NCBI GenBank assembly: GCA_963784995.1
Contig: CAWATZ010000003.1
Location: 558,001 to 622,000, forward strand
Source: CAWATZ01 sp963784995
GTDB lineage: Bacteria; Planctomycetota; Planctomycetia; Gemmatales; Gemmataceae
Direction: 5' to 3'
Length of the DNA stretch: 64,000 nt
The translations under genes were made by a program, and so were the position numbers. The notes below the pieces were generated by a model. It had not been told where the DNA came from. It ran no database searches and saw only the letters and a list, made by a program, of their open reading frames with translations. Below, in pieces: positions 10,141-22,356 of this stretch (position 1 is its first letter; every line of letters starts with the position of its first letter).

Positions 10141-10738
10141 ATGAGCGCGGACCACACCACTGCCATCGTCCAGCAGTACCTGAACGAGCTGGCCGGGGAT
10201 GCGGATGCCGAGCCGATTGTCCGGGCCCTGCTGGCCCGAGCCGTCGGCCGACTGAGGATGTTGTGCGTCAATCTGCTGTACCGGAGCTACCCACGGTTGG
10301 TGCAGCCGCCGGTGAACTTGCAGCCCGACGAGATGCTCAGCGCCGTCGTGGAACGGTTGCTCAAGGCGCTGACGCGCCGTTCGGCCGCAGACGGTGCGGC
10401 AGTTCTTCGCGCTGGCCAACCAGCACATGCGCTGGGAGCTGAATGACCTGGCCCGCCGCTTAGATGAACAGCCCACCGCGGTGGAATTGAACGGAGAGTT
10501 GGTGCCGGCGCCGGCCAGCAGCGGCTCCGCTCTGACAGCCGATGGCCGACGGATGCTGGAAGCCATCGACAACCTGCCGGAGGATGAGCGGGAAGTGTTC
10601 GGCCTGGTGCGCATCCAGGGACTGACACAGGGCGAGGCCGCCGCGGTGCTTGGCGTTGCCGCCAAGACGGTGCAGCGGCGCTTGAATCGCTCGCTGGTGC
10701 TGCTGGCCAAGGAACTGGAGGATCTGCGCCCGACCTAG
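10141..10738 (+). CDS. ECF-type RNA polymerase sigma factor (one frame break)
   Basis: A sigma factor of about 198 residues. The first frame (10141 to about 10374) carries region 2-like helices: VQQYLNELAGDADAEPIVRA and LVQPPVNLQPDEMLSAVVER. The second (from about 10375) carries QFFALANQHMRWELNDLARR and region 4: LPEDEREVFGLVRIQGLTQG then EAAAVLGVAAKTVQRRLNRS, the -35-recognising helix-turn-helix. Removing one A near 10374 joins CTG to CGC GCC GTT and restores a continuous protein. The ATG follows GGGAGGTGA. The kinase gene starts 18 nt after its stop, the arrangement of planctomycete ECF-kinase pairs in which the kinase is thought to control the sigma factor. A relic of a second copy lies at 14244-14339. 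Confidence 0.85.
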
Positions 10739-10756
10739 AGAAGTGGGGACCTCGCC

Positions 10757-13700
10757 ATGACCGACGATCCACGTGTGGAGGAACTGCTCGAGGAACTCCT
10801 CGACTCGGGTGGCAGCCCCGAGGAGGTCTGCCGCAGGTGCCCCGAACTGTTACCGCAGGTCCGCGCCGCCTGGCAGCGGCTGCGCACCCTTGAGGCCAAG
10901 GTCAGCGCGTTGTTCCCCGAGTCCACCTCCTGTGACGGTGCCGGGCCGCCCGCCCTGCCGACCACCGAGTTGCCGCGCATCCCCGGCTATGAGGTGCAAG
11001 GGGTGCTGGGCCGGGGCGGCATGGGCATCGTGTACAAGGCCTGGCACCAGCGTCTCCACCGCGCCGTCGCCCTGAAAATGCTCCTCGCCGGCGCCTACGC
11101 CAGGCCGGAGGAACTGCAGCGCTTCTTGCGCGAAGCGGAAGCAGTGGCCGGCCTGCGTCATGCGAACATCGTGCAGGTCTACGACGTCGGCGACCTGGAC
11201 GGCCGGCCGTACTTCACGATGGAACTGGTCGAGGGCGGCAGCCTGGCCCAGCAAGTGGCGGGGACACCCCAGCCCGCACGCCAGGCCGCCGCGCTGATTG
11301 CCGCGGTTGCCGAGGCCATCCACGTCGCGCACCAGCGCGGCATCATTCACCGCGATCTGACGCCGGCCAACATCCTGCTGACCCGAGCGGAGGCCGGCCG
11401 GCCGGCCGGAGCGCACGCAGGCGTGCTCGGTGCGCCGAAGATTACCGATTTCGGCCTGGCGCGGAGGCTGGAAGACGGCAGCGGGCTGACCCTGAGCGGC
11501 GCGGCGGTGGGAACGCCGAGCTACATGGCACCCGAGCAAGCCCAGGGCCAAAAAGACGCCATTGGACCGGGCACGGATGTCTATGCCCTGGGGGCGATCC
11601 TGTACGAGCTGCTGACGGGCCGGCCGCCGTTTCGAGGGGAGACGGCGTCGGAAACGGTGCTGCAGGTGATCTTCCAGGAACCGGTGTCCCCGGCGCGGCT
11701 GAACGCCAGGGTGCCACGCGATCTGGAAACGATCTGCCTCAAATGTCTGCAAAAAAGCCCGGCCCGGCGGTACGCAAGTGCTCAGGCTTTGGCCGAGGAT
11801 CTGCACCGCTTTCTGGACGGCAAGCCGGTCCTGGCCCGGCCCGCCGGCTTGTTGGAGCGCACCTTCAAGTGGGTACGCCGACACCCGACCGGGACGGCGC
11901 TGCTCGCGGCCAGCCTGCTGCTGGTGACGATCCTGGTTGTCGAGAGCCAGCGGCTCGCCGTGCAGCACGCGCGCCAGCGGGACGCAGTCGTGGCAGACCT
12001 CAAAGAGCTGGCGGGGCTGCAAACCAGCGCCCGTTGGGGGGAAGCGCGGGCCGTACTCAAACGGGCCGAGGCTGAATTTGAAGGCGGCGGGCTGAACGAC
12101 CTGCGCCGCCGGCGCGACCAGGTCCGGCGCGACCTGGACCTGGTGATCCAGCTGGACGCCATCCGGCTCAAGCGGGTGACTCGGGGCGAACTCCCTTTCT
12201 ACAAAACGCAAGCGAACCAGCACTACGCGGAGGCGTTCCAGCAGGCCGGACTCGGAACGAGCCACGATCCGCCAGCGCGGGTGGCGGCAATCATCAACGA
12301 CTCGGCCGTGCGCGGACAGCTCGTGGCTGCACTGTACGACTGGGTGATCTGCGCTGCCGACCGGGAGCAGCGCGGTTGGCTGTTGGCGGTGGCGCGCCAG
12401 GTGGATCCCGACCCGGACGGCTGGCGCGAGCGCTGTTTCGATCCTGCGGTCTGGGAGGATAAACGAGCGTTAACCGAGTTGGCCCGATCCGCGCCGGTGG
12501 ACGGGCAGTCCGTGTCCCTGCTGCTGGCGCTTGGCGAACGGTTAATCGTTCTCAAGGGCGACGGCGTCCCGTTGTTCAGACGAGTCCATCAAGAGCATCC
12601 TACCGATTTCTGGGCCAACATCATCCTCGGCAATGCGATGCTTCAGTGGGCTCCTCTGGAGGCGCGGCTACTACCTGGCGGCTTTGGCGATCCGGCCCGA
12701 TGCGGCAGTTGGCTACTGTGCCGTCGGCGATGCCTGGAGAATCCTGGAGAAGCCCGATGAGGCGGTCCACTCCTACCAGAAGGCGCTGCAAATCGACCCC
12801 GGTTATGCCAGGGCGCACGGCGTTCTCGGCCTGGTCTGGCAAGCCAAGGGCCGCCTGGACGAGGCGATTGCCTGCTACGAGAAAGCCCTCGAGCTGGACC
12901 CCGACTACGCCTGGGCCCACCTCGACATGGGAAGGCTCCTCCAAGAACAAGGCCGGCTGAGCAAGGCCTGTCATCACTACCAGGAGGTGATCCGGGTTGA
13001 TCCGACAAACGTGGAGGTCAGAAACCCTTTAAGCAGCGTCTTGCTTCGGCTGAGACGAGGTCAAGAAGCCTTACTCGGCATGCAGAAGGCGATCGCAGCC
13101 AACCCGGACGACCATGAGTCCTGGTCTGGATACGCTGAGCTGTTCTTGTTCCTCGGCAAGCAAGAGGAGTATTGCCGCGCCCGGGCGCCCTGCTCAATCG
13201 CTTCGGCGCGACTACGAACCCGTATGTCGCCGAACCCGTCGGCCGGGCCTGCTTGCTCTTGCCGGGCACGGTGGACGAGTTGCGGCAAGCGGCGGCCCTC
13301 ACCGACCGCGCCGTTGCCGCCAAGGGAAAGACGCCGACGTGGATTTACCGCTACTTTCTCTTCGCCAAGGGACTGGCGGAATATCGTCAAGGCCGGCTGG
13401 CCAGCGCCATCTCCCTGATGCAAGGGGAGGGGTCCAAGGTCCTGGGGCCCGCACCCCGCTTGATCCTGGCCATGGCCCAGCACGATCAGGGACAGACGAA
13501 GCAGGCGCGGCAAACGCTGGCAGCGGCCATCGGCTCGTTCGATTGGAGTGCGGCCGAAGCGGACCGGCGCGATGTCTGGATCGTCCACGTACTCCGGCGC
13601 GAGGCCGAGGCCAAAATCCTGCCGAACCTTCGGGCGTTCCTGAAGCGAGACTATCAGCCCCACGACAACGACGAGCGACTCGCCCTGCTGGGGATCTGCC

Positions 13701-14194
13701 AGTTCCAGGGCCGCTGGCACGCCGCTGCCCAGTTGTACGCCGCTGCCTTCGCGGCCGACCCGGCCCTGGTCGAGGAGTTCACCGCCGCCTGTTTTGCCCT
13801 GGCTGCGCGAGGAGACAGGAGTGCCGTCGGCCGCGTGGAGGAGTTGGCGGCCGAATGCCGTTTCCCCGCCGCTCGGTGCGCGGCCCTGGCCGGCTGCGGA
13901 CTGTGCGAGGACGGAGTCAAGCTCAGCGAGGCGGAGCAGACGCGCCGGCGCAAGCAGGCACGCGACTGGTTGCGGGCCGACCTGGGCTTGTGGACCAAGC
14001 TGCTGAACGGGATCTCCCCTGCGGGCCGTGATCTCGCGAAAACAATGCTGAGGCGCTGGCAGGTTGATCCCGGCCTGGCTGGGTTGCGCGAACCCTCAGC
14101 GCTCGAGACGTTGTCCGCGGACGAACGGACGGAATGTCTCGCGCTGTGGCAAGAGGTCGGCGCCGTACTTGATCGCACCCAAAAGACCAGGTGA
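10757..14194 (+). CDS. Transmembrane serine/threonine protein kinase with TPR C-terminal region (two frame breaks)
   Basis: About 1145 codons. Residues 1-55 form a conserved N-terminal helix region (VEELLEELLDSGGSPEEVC) that recurs in the second kinase. The Hanks-type kinase domain spans about 75-345: GRGGMGIVYK (P-loop), VALK (Lys108), IIHRDLTPANILL (catalytic loop), ITDFGLAR and GTPSYMAPEQAQGQ. One membrane helix follows (TALLAASLLLVTILVV). The extracytoplasmic part ends in TPR units such as AVHSYQKALQIDPGYARAHG and DEAIACYEKALELDPDYAWA. The frame changes near 12650 and near 13187 (next to GGCGCC), but homology to the second kinase continues without a gap. It lies 18 nt after the ECF sigma gene, and probably senses an extracytoplasmic or periplasmic signal and acts on that sigma factor. 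Confidence 0.85.
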
Positions 14195-14243
14195 AAGTCC
14201 ACTGGGAGAAGCCGCCATGAGCAACGGCGCACGCCGACCGATG

Positions 14244-14339
14244 GCTGAATGACCTGGCCCGCCGCTTAGATGAACAGCCGGCCGCAGTGGAATTGAACGG
14301 CCAGTCCGTGCCGGCGCCGACCGACCTGACGAAGGGGTG
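14244..14339 (+). pseudogene. Relic of a duplicated ECF sigma factor gene
   Basis: About 80 nt here match the middle of the intact sigma gene: 14244-14279 is identical to 10438-10473 over 36 nt. The following bases still encode VELNG and VPAP as in the intact copy, then run into a stop at about 14339. The only upstream ATG in reach (14218) hits a stop after a dozen codons. Regions 2 and 4 are gone. It sits just before the second kinase, exactly where the sigma gene lies in the first pair, so the sigma-kinase pair was duplicated and the second sigma decayed. Confidence 0.85.
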
Positions 14340-14346
14340 ACCGATC

Positions 14347-17300
14347 ATGCCCGACGATTCTCACGTGGAGGAACTGCTCCAGACGCTCCTGGACTCGGGG
14401 GGTACTCCCGAAGAGGTCTGCCGTACCTGCCCCGAGCTGTTGCCGCAGGTCCGCGCCCGCTGGCAGCGGCTGCGAGCCGTCGAGGCCGAGGTGAGCGCCT
14501 TGTTTCCGGAGTTCACCTCCGTGGACGGTGCCGGGCCACGCGATCTGCCGGCCACCGATCTGCCGCGCATCCCCGGCTACGAGGTGCAGCAGGTGCTGGG
14601 CCGTGGCGGCATGGGCGTCGTTTACAAGGCCTGGCACCACCGTCTGAACCGAGCCGTCGCCCTGAAAATGCTCCTTTCCGGCGCCTATGCCCGGCCGGAG
14701 GAGCTGCAGCGCTTCTTGCGCGAGGCCGAAGCGGTGGCCGGCCTGAATCATGCAAACATCGTGCAGGTCCATGACGTCGGGGGGCTGGAGGGCCGGCCCT
14801 ACTTCACGATGGAGCTGGTCGAGGGCGGCAGCCTGGCCCAGAAAGTAGCCGGCACGCCCCAGCCGGCCCGCCAGGCCGCCGCCCTGGTGGCCACGATCGC
14901 CGAGGCCATCCAGGTCGCTCACCAGAGTGGGATCATTCACCGCGATCTGACGCCAGCCAACATCCTGCTCACGGCCGACGGCACGCCGAAGATCACCGAT
15001 TTCGGCCTGGCCCGCAGACTGGAAGGCAGCGGGCTGACCCTGAGCGGCGTCTTCATGGGCACGCCGAGCTACGTGGCGCCCGAGCAGGCCCGCGGCCAAA
15101 AGGAGGGGCTCGGGCCTGCCTCGGACACCTACGCCCTGGGTGCGATCCTGTATGAGCTGCTGACCGGCCGACCGCCGTTTCGGGCCGAGACAACGGCGGC
15201 AACCTTGCACCAGGTGCTTTCGGAGGACCCCATTCCGCCCTCGCGGCTGGTCCCCCGGCTGCCTCGCGACCTGGAAACGATCTGTTTGAAGTGTTTGCAA
15301 AAGGAGCCGCAGCGGCGCTACGCCAGCGCCGCGGCCCTGGCGGAAGACCTGCGCCGCTTTGAACGCGGCGAGCCGATCAAGGCCCGTCCGCTGGGTCCGT
15401 TGAGTCGCCTGGTCCGGTGGGTCCGCCGGCGTCCCACGGCGGCGGCACTCTACGGCACCGTGCTGGCGGCAGTGCTGCTGGCGCTGGCCCTGGTCGGCGT
15501 CTGGCTGTGGCTGAACGGCCAGCGGACGGCGACGGTGCGGGCGGTGGCGGAGGACCTGCGGGAAGTGACCAGGCTCCAGCAACAAGGCGATCTGGTGGGT
15601 GCCCGCGCCACGCTGGAGCGGGCCAGGGGCCGGCTGGGAGCGGGCGGGCCGACGGAGCTGCAACAGCGGCTGGAGCGGGCGGGCAACGAGCTGGAGCTGG
15701 TGGCACGGCTGGACACCATCCGTCTGGACCGGGCGATTGTCGTTGCGGGGGTCTTCAACCGGGCCCGGTCCAACCGGGGCTATGAAAGGGAGTTCCGCGC
15801 CGTGGGACTGGGGACGGATCAAGCCCCGGGGGTCGTTGCGGCGCGCGTCGCGGCCTCCCCGGTGCAGGGGGCTCTGGTGGCGGCGCTGGACGACTGGGCG
15901 GTCTGCACCACCGACGCGCGGCGGCGGGCGTGGTTGCTCGAGGTGGCCCGCACGGCGGACCCGGACCCCTGGCGCGACCAGGTCCGCGACCCGCGGGCGT
16001 GGGAGGACCGGGCGAAGCTGTGCAAGCTGGCCGAGACGGCGCCGGTGGCGAAGCAATCATTGCAACTGCTGGTGGCCCTGGGGGAGCGCCTGCAGGCCCA
16101 CGGCGGCGATGCGGACGCGGTCCACTTTTTGCGGCGGGTGCAGCAGGTCCACCCCACCGACTTCTACGCCAACTTCATGCTCGCCAATGCCCTGGCGCGT
16201 ACGAACCGGAACGAGGACGCCGTCGGCTACTACCGAGCGGCGCTCGCCGTCCGGCCGGACGCGGCCGTCGTCTGGTACAACTTCGGCGACGCGCTGCGAG
16301 AACTGGGCCGGCTGGACGAGGCCATTGCCGCCCTCGAGCAGTGCGTTCGCCTCGATCCGAAGCACGGCTGGGCCCACGCCGCCCTCGGCAGCGCACTGCG
16401 CGCGAAGGGCCGGACGGACGAGGCGATCAACCACCTCCAGGCTGCGCTCTGGCTCGGCACGGCCCAGGGCCTTTAACCACACGGAGCTGGCCCGCGCCCT
16501 GCAAGACAAGCGGCAGTGGGAGGAAGCCATCGCCCACTACCGGACGGCGGTCAAGCTCGCGCCCAGCCAATCCGGGCCCCACTTCGACCTCGGCATGGCC
16601 TTGAAAGGCCCGGGCCGCCAGGAGGAGGCGATCGAGGAGCTTCGCAAGGCCGTGTCCCTCAACCCGAACTGGTCCCCGGGCCACGCGAACCTCGGCCGCG
16701 TGCTGCTGGACCGGGGGCAGCTGGATGAGGCGGCCCGTGAGCTGCGACAGGCCGTCGCGCTGGCGCCGGGCGACCAGCCGGCGCAAGCAATGTTGCGTAC
16801 CACGCTGATCCGTCAGGGGCGGCTGGACGAGGCGTGCGCCGCCTGGCAGAAGGCGCTCGCCGCGGGCCCGCCGGAGCATGACGCCTGGTTCGGCTGCGCC
16901 GAGCTGTGCCTGTTTCTGGGCCACGAGGACGAGTACCGTCGGCAGCGTCGCGCCTTGCTGGTCCACTTCGGCGGCAGCACGGACCCAACCGTCGCGGAAC
17001 GGACGGGCCGGGCCTGTCTGCTCTTGCCGGGCACGAAGGACGAACTGGAGGACGCCGCCGCCCTGGTCAACCGCGCGGCCGCCGGCGGGCGGGCGGGATC
17101 CGAGTGGGCCCGCCCCTACTTCCTGTTCGCCCAGGGCCTGGCGGAGTATCGCCGGGGCCGGCTGGACGACGCGATCACGCTAATGAATGGAGGAGCTGCC
17201 AACGTCATGGGGCCGTGCCCCCGTCTTGTCACGGCCCTGGCCCAGCACCGGAAGGGACTGCAGGACCAGGCCCGCAAGACCCTGGCGGCGGCCGTCCTCT

Positions 17301-17419
17301 CCTACGATTGGAGTCGAGCGAAGGCAGACAGCCACAATCCCTGGATCGCTCACGTCCTCCGCCGCGAAGCCGAGGCGCTGATCCACCCGAATTTGCCGGC
17401 ATCCCTGGAGGGGAAGTAG
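14347..17419 (+). CDS. Second transmembrane serine/threonine kinase with TPR region, paralogue of the first (one frame break)
   Basis: About 1023 codons, closely similar to the upstream kinase from its N-terminus (VEELLQTLLDSGGTPEEVC) to its C-terminal repeats. Kinase motifs: GRGGMGVVYK, VALKML, IIHRDLTPANILL, ITDFGLAR, GTPSYVAPEQARGQ. It lacks the roughly 15-residue Ala/Gly-rich insert that the first kinase carries before DFG. One membrane helix follows (LYGTVLAAVLLALALVGVWL). The TPR region has repeats such as AIAALEQCVRLDPKHGWAHA and EEAIEELRKAVSLNPNWSPG. The frame breaks at about 16466, where deleting one G from CAGGGCC restores it. The ATG at 14347 follows AAGGGGTGA. Its own sigma factor is reduced to a relic, so it may act on the remaining one or on other substrates. 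A strong hairpin follows. Confidence 0.87.
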
Positions 17420-17431
17420 CAGTTGCGGGAC

Positions 17432-17477
17432 ACCGGTCAGCCGAGCAGCGCCTGGAGGCGCTGCTCGGCTGACCGGT
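17432..17477 (+). terminator. Perfect 22-nt inverted repeat after the second kinase
   Basis: Arms at 17432-17453 and 17456-17477 (ACCGGTCAGCCGAGCAGCGC and two more bases, then the complement) with a 2-nt spacer form a perfect 22-bp stem 12 nt after the kinase stop codon. No U-run follows, so it is terminator-like by position rather than a classical intrinsic terminator. Confidence 0.6.
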
Positions 17478-17510
17478 GGGTTGGTGAGCGTCACGCAGGC
17501 GCAGCTAGCT

Positions 17511-17533
17511 CCCCTCCCCGTTTCGGGGAGGGG
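17511..17533. repeat. GC hairpin between convergent genes
   Basis: CCCCTCCCCG, loop TTT, CGGGGAGGGG: a perfect 10-bp stem, followed on the plus strand by a purine tract and TTTTT (17546-17550). With the preceding palindrome it fills the gap between two convergent genes and may act as a bidirectional terminator. Confidence 0.6.
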
Positions 17534-17557
17534 TTGAGGGAGGGGTTTTTGGGGCTC

Positions 17558-19381
17558 TCACGTCTCCTTCCCCTTCGCCCCGTCCTGTTCGAGATGGATG
17601 TGCGGATTCGAGTTCCCGCGCAGCTCGATGACCCGGTCCGCTCGCCCCTGGGTCAGGTACTCGGTCAGGTCCACGCCCATGTCGCGCAGCACGGCCAGGT
17701 GCTCACGCTGCTGCGCGTCCTGCCGGATGCGGATCTCGTGCTGCAATGTCGCATCCTGCCGCCGCTGCTCCCGGTGCAGGGCGTACGCCAGCTCCCTCTG
17801 CTTCAGCTCCGCATCCTGCCGACGGCGGGCTAGTTCCAGGTCGTGGGCCGCCTCGGTGGTCTGCTCGGTCCGCCGCTTGGTCGAGCGCGTGATCTGGCAA
17901 TCGAGCTTGAAGTTCTCCAGGTCCTGGGCCTGCTGCTCCGTGGCCCGCTCCAGCTGCAGCTTGGTGCGTGACTCGATCGCCTGGTCGTGCATCAGCTGCA
18001 GCGACTTGGGGGCATCGTAGCCGCGATAGACCACCTTGTTGATCCGGTAGCCGCACTGCCCCGCCCGGCCGGTCAGCTGGCGGTACGTTTCCAGGTCGTT
18101 GAGCCGATTGGTGTGCTGCTTGAACGACTCGAAATCGTGCTGGCCCACGAAGGACACCACGTCGGACGTGGCGGCGTTGACAAAGTCGCCGATCGGATCG
18201 TGAGTCGCTTCGAGCATGCGCTGGATGTCGATCAGCTCGAAGAAGATCATCAGCCGGACGGTCAGCACCGCGTCGTCGGCCGTGCGGACCTCGGTGACGT
18301 CGTGATACATCTGATCGGGCATCAGCCAGAGCTTCTGAAAGACGAGGGCATTGGGCTCCTTCTGCACGCCCTTGTGGCCGCCCTTGGAGCCGTGCCAGGA
18401 GAACGTATGGAGCCACTCGCCCGGCTGTGGCACGAACAGGTTCGGCCCGGAGACGATTCGCTGGGTGGTCGTGTCGGAGCCGTTGGGCCGGCTGTAGACC
18501 ACGACCGCCTCCTTGGCCGCCAGCTGGAGCCCGTCCTCCGACGTGATTGACTGATGGATGCGCGGGTCGAGCCAGACGTCGGCCGGGCCGGAAAGATGCT
18601 CCTGCCGGCCGTCGCGGAAGCGGACGATCAGGAACTCGCCGGGATGCGCGACGAAGTGCTGCATGGGGGTGAAGCGACTCCAGCCGCGCCACACCCGTTT
18701 GGGGCCGACGATCACCGTCATGGTCCCGTCCCAGCGGCGCATCAGCACCCGCTGGCCTTCTTCCACGGTGTAGTAGAACACGCCTGAACTCCCCTGAGAA
18801 GTGATGCGATCCTGACCGCGGGTTGATTTGTCGTCCAGGCCTTTCAGGCCCGACTTGAATTCCACAAGGCCCTTGCCGAGGTATCTCCCTACCTCCGGAA
18901 GCCGCCACACACGAGACAGCCAGGACTGCTTCCTGGACCTTGCTGCGGCTGCGGGCTTGGCCGCGACTGGCGGGATGCCTTCGACCCCTGCCGCATCAGC
19001 AAGCGAAAGTTCAAATTCGCTGTCGAAGTCAGTCGCCTCCTCCAGCAACGCCGCAACCTCTTCCTCCTCGCCCACGTTGTAATGGCTGTTGATAGCATCG
19101 ATGATGACGTGACGCGGAGTGGGGACCAGGCGGACGATGCGGTTGAGGATGAACGAGAGCTTGTCGGACAGCATCCGGTCGCCGGCGTTGACGGCGGCGA
19201 TGGTGATGGTTTCACCGTCGGCGCGGAGCGGCATGATGATGTTTTCGCGGGCCACCGGCTCGGGCACCAGCGCGACCACCGACGGATCGACCGAGAGGCC
19301 ACCGGGCCCAGCTTGCCTCGCGGGTTGCGCAGCACCCTCCTGGAGTGCGCCGGTCTTGGTCAGGTACTTGTACTCCATCAT
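17558..19381 (-). CDS. SPFH/band-7-like protein with GspE-type N-terminal domain
   Basis: A 607-residue protein. Residues 30-105 (VDPSVVALVPEPVARENIIM then TITIAAVNAGDRMLSDKLSF) match the N-terminal domain of GspE/PilB secretion ATPases. A Pro/Ala linker follows. Residues about 195-430 form a beta-rich region (VFYYTVEEGQRVLMRRWDGT, FLIVRFRDGRQEHLSGPADV) like SPFH/vault-type repeats. Residues about 470-575 form a long charged coiled coil rich in Gln, Arg and Glu, typical of SPFH oligomers. There is no clear membrane helix. The gene ends at a GC hairpin and is divergent from the M50 protease gene. The function is unknown. A membrane-associated scaffold is the usual guess for this class. The start is the first of two adjacent ATGs. 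No good ribosome binding site decides it. Confidence 0.75.
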   Translation of the reverse strand: MMEYKYLTKTGALQEGAAQPARQAGPGGLSVDPSVVALVPEPVARENIIMPLRADGETITIAAVNAGDRMLSDKLSFILNRIVRLVPTPRHVIIDAINSHYNVGEEEEVAALLEEATDFDSEFELSLADAAGVEGIPPVAAKPAAAARSRKQSWLSRVWRLPEVGRYLGKGLVEFKSGLKGLDDKSTRGQDRITSQGSSGVFYYTVEEGQRVLMRRWDGTMTVIVGPKRVWRGWSRFTPMQHFVAHPGEFLIVRFRDGRQEHLSGPADVWLDPRIHQSITSEDGLQLAAKEAVVVYSRPNGSDTTTQRIVSGPNLFVPQPGEWLHTFSWHGSKGGHKGVQKEPNALVFQKLWLMPDQMYHDVTEVRTADDAVLTVRLMIFFELIDIQRMLEATHDPIGDFVNAATSDVVSFVGQHDFESFKQHTNRLNDLETYRQLTGRAGQCGYRINKVVYRGYDAPKSLQLMHDQAIESRTKLQLERATEQQAQDLENFKLDCQITRSTKRRTEQTTEAAHDLELARRRQDAELKQRELAYALHREQRRQDATLQHEIRIRQDAQQREHLAVLRDMGVDLTEYLTQGRADRVIELRGNSNPHIHLEQDGAKGKET

Positions 19382-19571
19382 GGCCGACAGGCCCGCGGGA
19401 GATGAAAGGGTTTTCCTTCTTTCAGGATAACCGGTTGAGGTCGGCTGTCAAGCATCGGAAGTCGTGACGCCGCTTGAAAGTGTGCCGCAGGTCGGGAAGC
19501 TCTTGCCCCGCGACCGGACTCCCCGCACAATCAAGAGAAGATTCCTGGACCACAATGGAAGGACGACCCCC

Positions 19572-20330
19572 GTGTTTGAATCCCAACCAACCCCTTTTGA
19601 CCTGCGCTGGCGGATGCTGGGCACTGACATCCGCGTGCATCCCCTCTTCTGGGTTATCAGCGCTGTCTTCGGTTGGGATCCCGACCGGCCTTTATTCACC
19701 CTCGTTTGGGTCTTGTGCGTCTTCGTTTCGATCCTGCTGCACGAGTTTGGGCACGTGCTGGTGGGTCGGCTTTTTGGCAGCCGGGGTCGCATCTTGCTGT
19801 ACAGTTTTGGCGGCCTGGCCATCGGCGCTACCGGCCGGCGAAACTGGCAGCGAATCCTGGTCTTGCTGGCAGGCCCCGGGATTCAGATGCTCTTGTGGTG
19901 TGTACTCGTGGCCAGCAAACCGGATCTGCTCAAACACCACGACTGGTTCGGTCCACGCGTCACGTCCACCGAAGCGGCGCTGGGGATGCTGTATTACATC
20001 AACCTGTACTGGGCGCTGCTGAACCTGCTCCCGATCTGGCCGCTCGATGGCGGGCAAATCACCCGGGAAGTGTTGGTGACGATCTGGAAGCTGCGCGGGG
20101 TGGTTTATTCGCTGCTGCTCTCCGGCATTGTCGCGGCGGTGCTGGCGGCCCACTGTCTGATGGCGGCCAACGGCCGGGTCTTGATCCCCTATTTGCCCAT
20201 CGGCGGAAGCATCTATCTCGGGCTGCTCTTCGCCATGCTCGCGCTCAGCAGCTTCCAGCTCTGGGCGGCCGAGAACCAGCAACTGAAAAAATCCTCGCGC
20301 TACGACGACGACAAGCTGCCGTGGGAGTGA
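19572..20330 (+). CDS. Site-2-protease-like M50 metallopeptidase
   Basis: A 252-residue integral membrane zinc protease. The zinc ligands are HEFGH (H57, E58, H61) in one membrane helix and the Asp in LLPIWPLDGGQ about 130 residues later. At least five hydrophobic segments are visible, with SLLLSGIVAAVLAAHCLMAA and IYLGLLFAMLALSSF near the end. This compact form resembles the SpoIVFB-like branch, which cleaves transmembrane helices of regulators or signal remnants. I chose the GTG at 19572 because GGAAGGA lies about 10 nt upstream and the protein begins at the family's usual N-terminus. The frame is open for 36 more codons, with unconvincing residues. It is divergent from the SPFH-like gene, and some SPFH proteins work with proteases, but the link here is only positional. 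Confidence 0.88.
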   Translation: MFESQPTPFDLRWRMLGTDIRVHPLFWVISAVFGWDPDRPLFTLVWVLCVFVSILLHEFGHVLVGRLFGSRGRILLYSFGGLAIGATGRRNWQRILVLLAGPGIQMLLWCVLVASKPDLLKHHDWFGPRVTSTEAALGMLYYINLYWALLNLLPIWPLDGGQITREVLVTIWKLRGVVYSLLLSGIVAAVLAAHCLMAANGRVLIPYLPIGGSIYLGLLFAMLALSSFQLWAAENQQLKKSSRYDDDKLPWE

Positions 20331-20657
20331 TTCCAGGCAGGATGGGCGATTTTGACGAAACGATGAATCGTTTTCCCGGCCGGTGCATCTAACCCCAATG
20401 AGCGACAGCTCAAATTGTTCTTTGACAATGTGGTGAAGAGAAGCCTGAAGCGAGGATGCGGAGTGCCTGTTGGCACGACCATCCTTGCTTGCGATGCCGG
20501 TCCTCTCCAAGGACTGTGCATCGCCGCGAGTTCTTTGAGTCGTGTCAATAGGCGACCTCAAACGCTTTCAATCGCTGATCTTTTTCCGGTCGAGCCGGGC
20601 CTTGTGCCTGGGGAGACTGGTGGAAGCAGGAGGCGCAAGTCTCTTGCAAGCGAATAC
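20331..20657 (+). other. Leader region of the 16S rRNA gene
   Basis: These 327 nt hold the rRNA promoter(s) and leader. The only element I can name is the boxA-like sequence at 20416-20428. I found no unambiguous -35/-10 pair. Open frames here are short and lack ribosome binding sites. Confidence 0.5.
20416..20428 (+). promoter_or_regulatory. boxA antitermination element in the rRNA leader
   Basis: TGTTCTTTGACAA closely matches the bacterial rrn boxA (E. coli TGCTCTTTAACAA), which binds NusB-NusE and lets polymerase read through structured rRNA. It lies about 230 nt before the mature 16S 5' end, a usual distance. Confidence 0.7.
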
Positions 20658-22199
<1,542 letters not shown>

Positions 22200-22291
22200 A
22201 AGGATTGATCGCTGGATGCCTCACGCATCCGGAAACCAAATTCCATGTACCCATTCTCGCTTTAGGTCTTCACCACAACCAAAGAACACAC

Positions 22292-22331
22292 CAACCCCGC
22301 CAGGGTTACACCTGGCGGGGTTGTTTGTTTT
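22292..22331 (+). terminator. Intrinsic terminator of the 16S rRNA gene
   Basis: CAACCCCGCCAGG (22292-22304), loop GTTACA, CCTGGCGGGGTTG (22311-22323) form a perfect 13-bp stem, followed by TTTGTTTT. This is a classical Rho-independent terminator 93 nt after the 16S 3' end, and supports the gene being transcribed alone. Confidence 0.92.
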
Positions 22332-22356
22332 CCCTGGCGCACAACACCTTCCCGAA

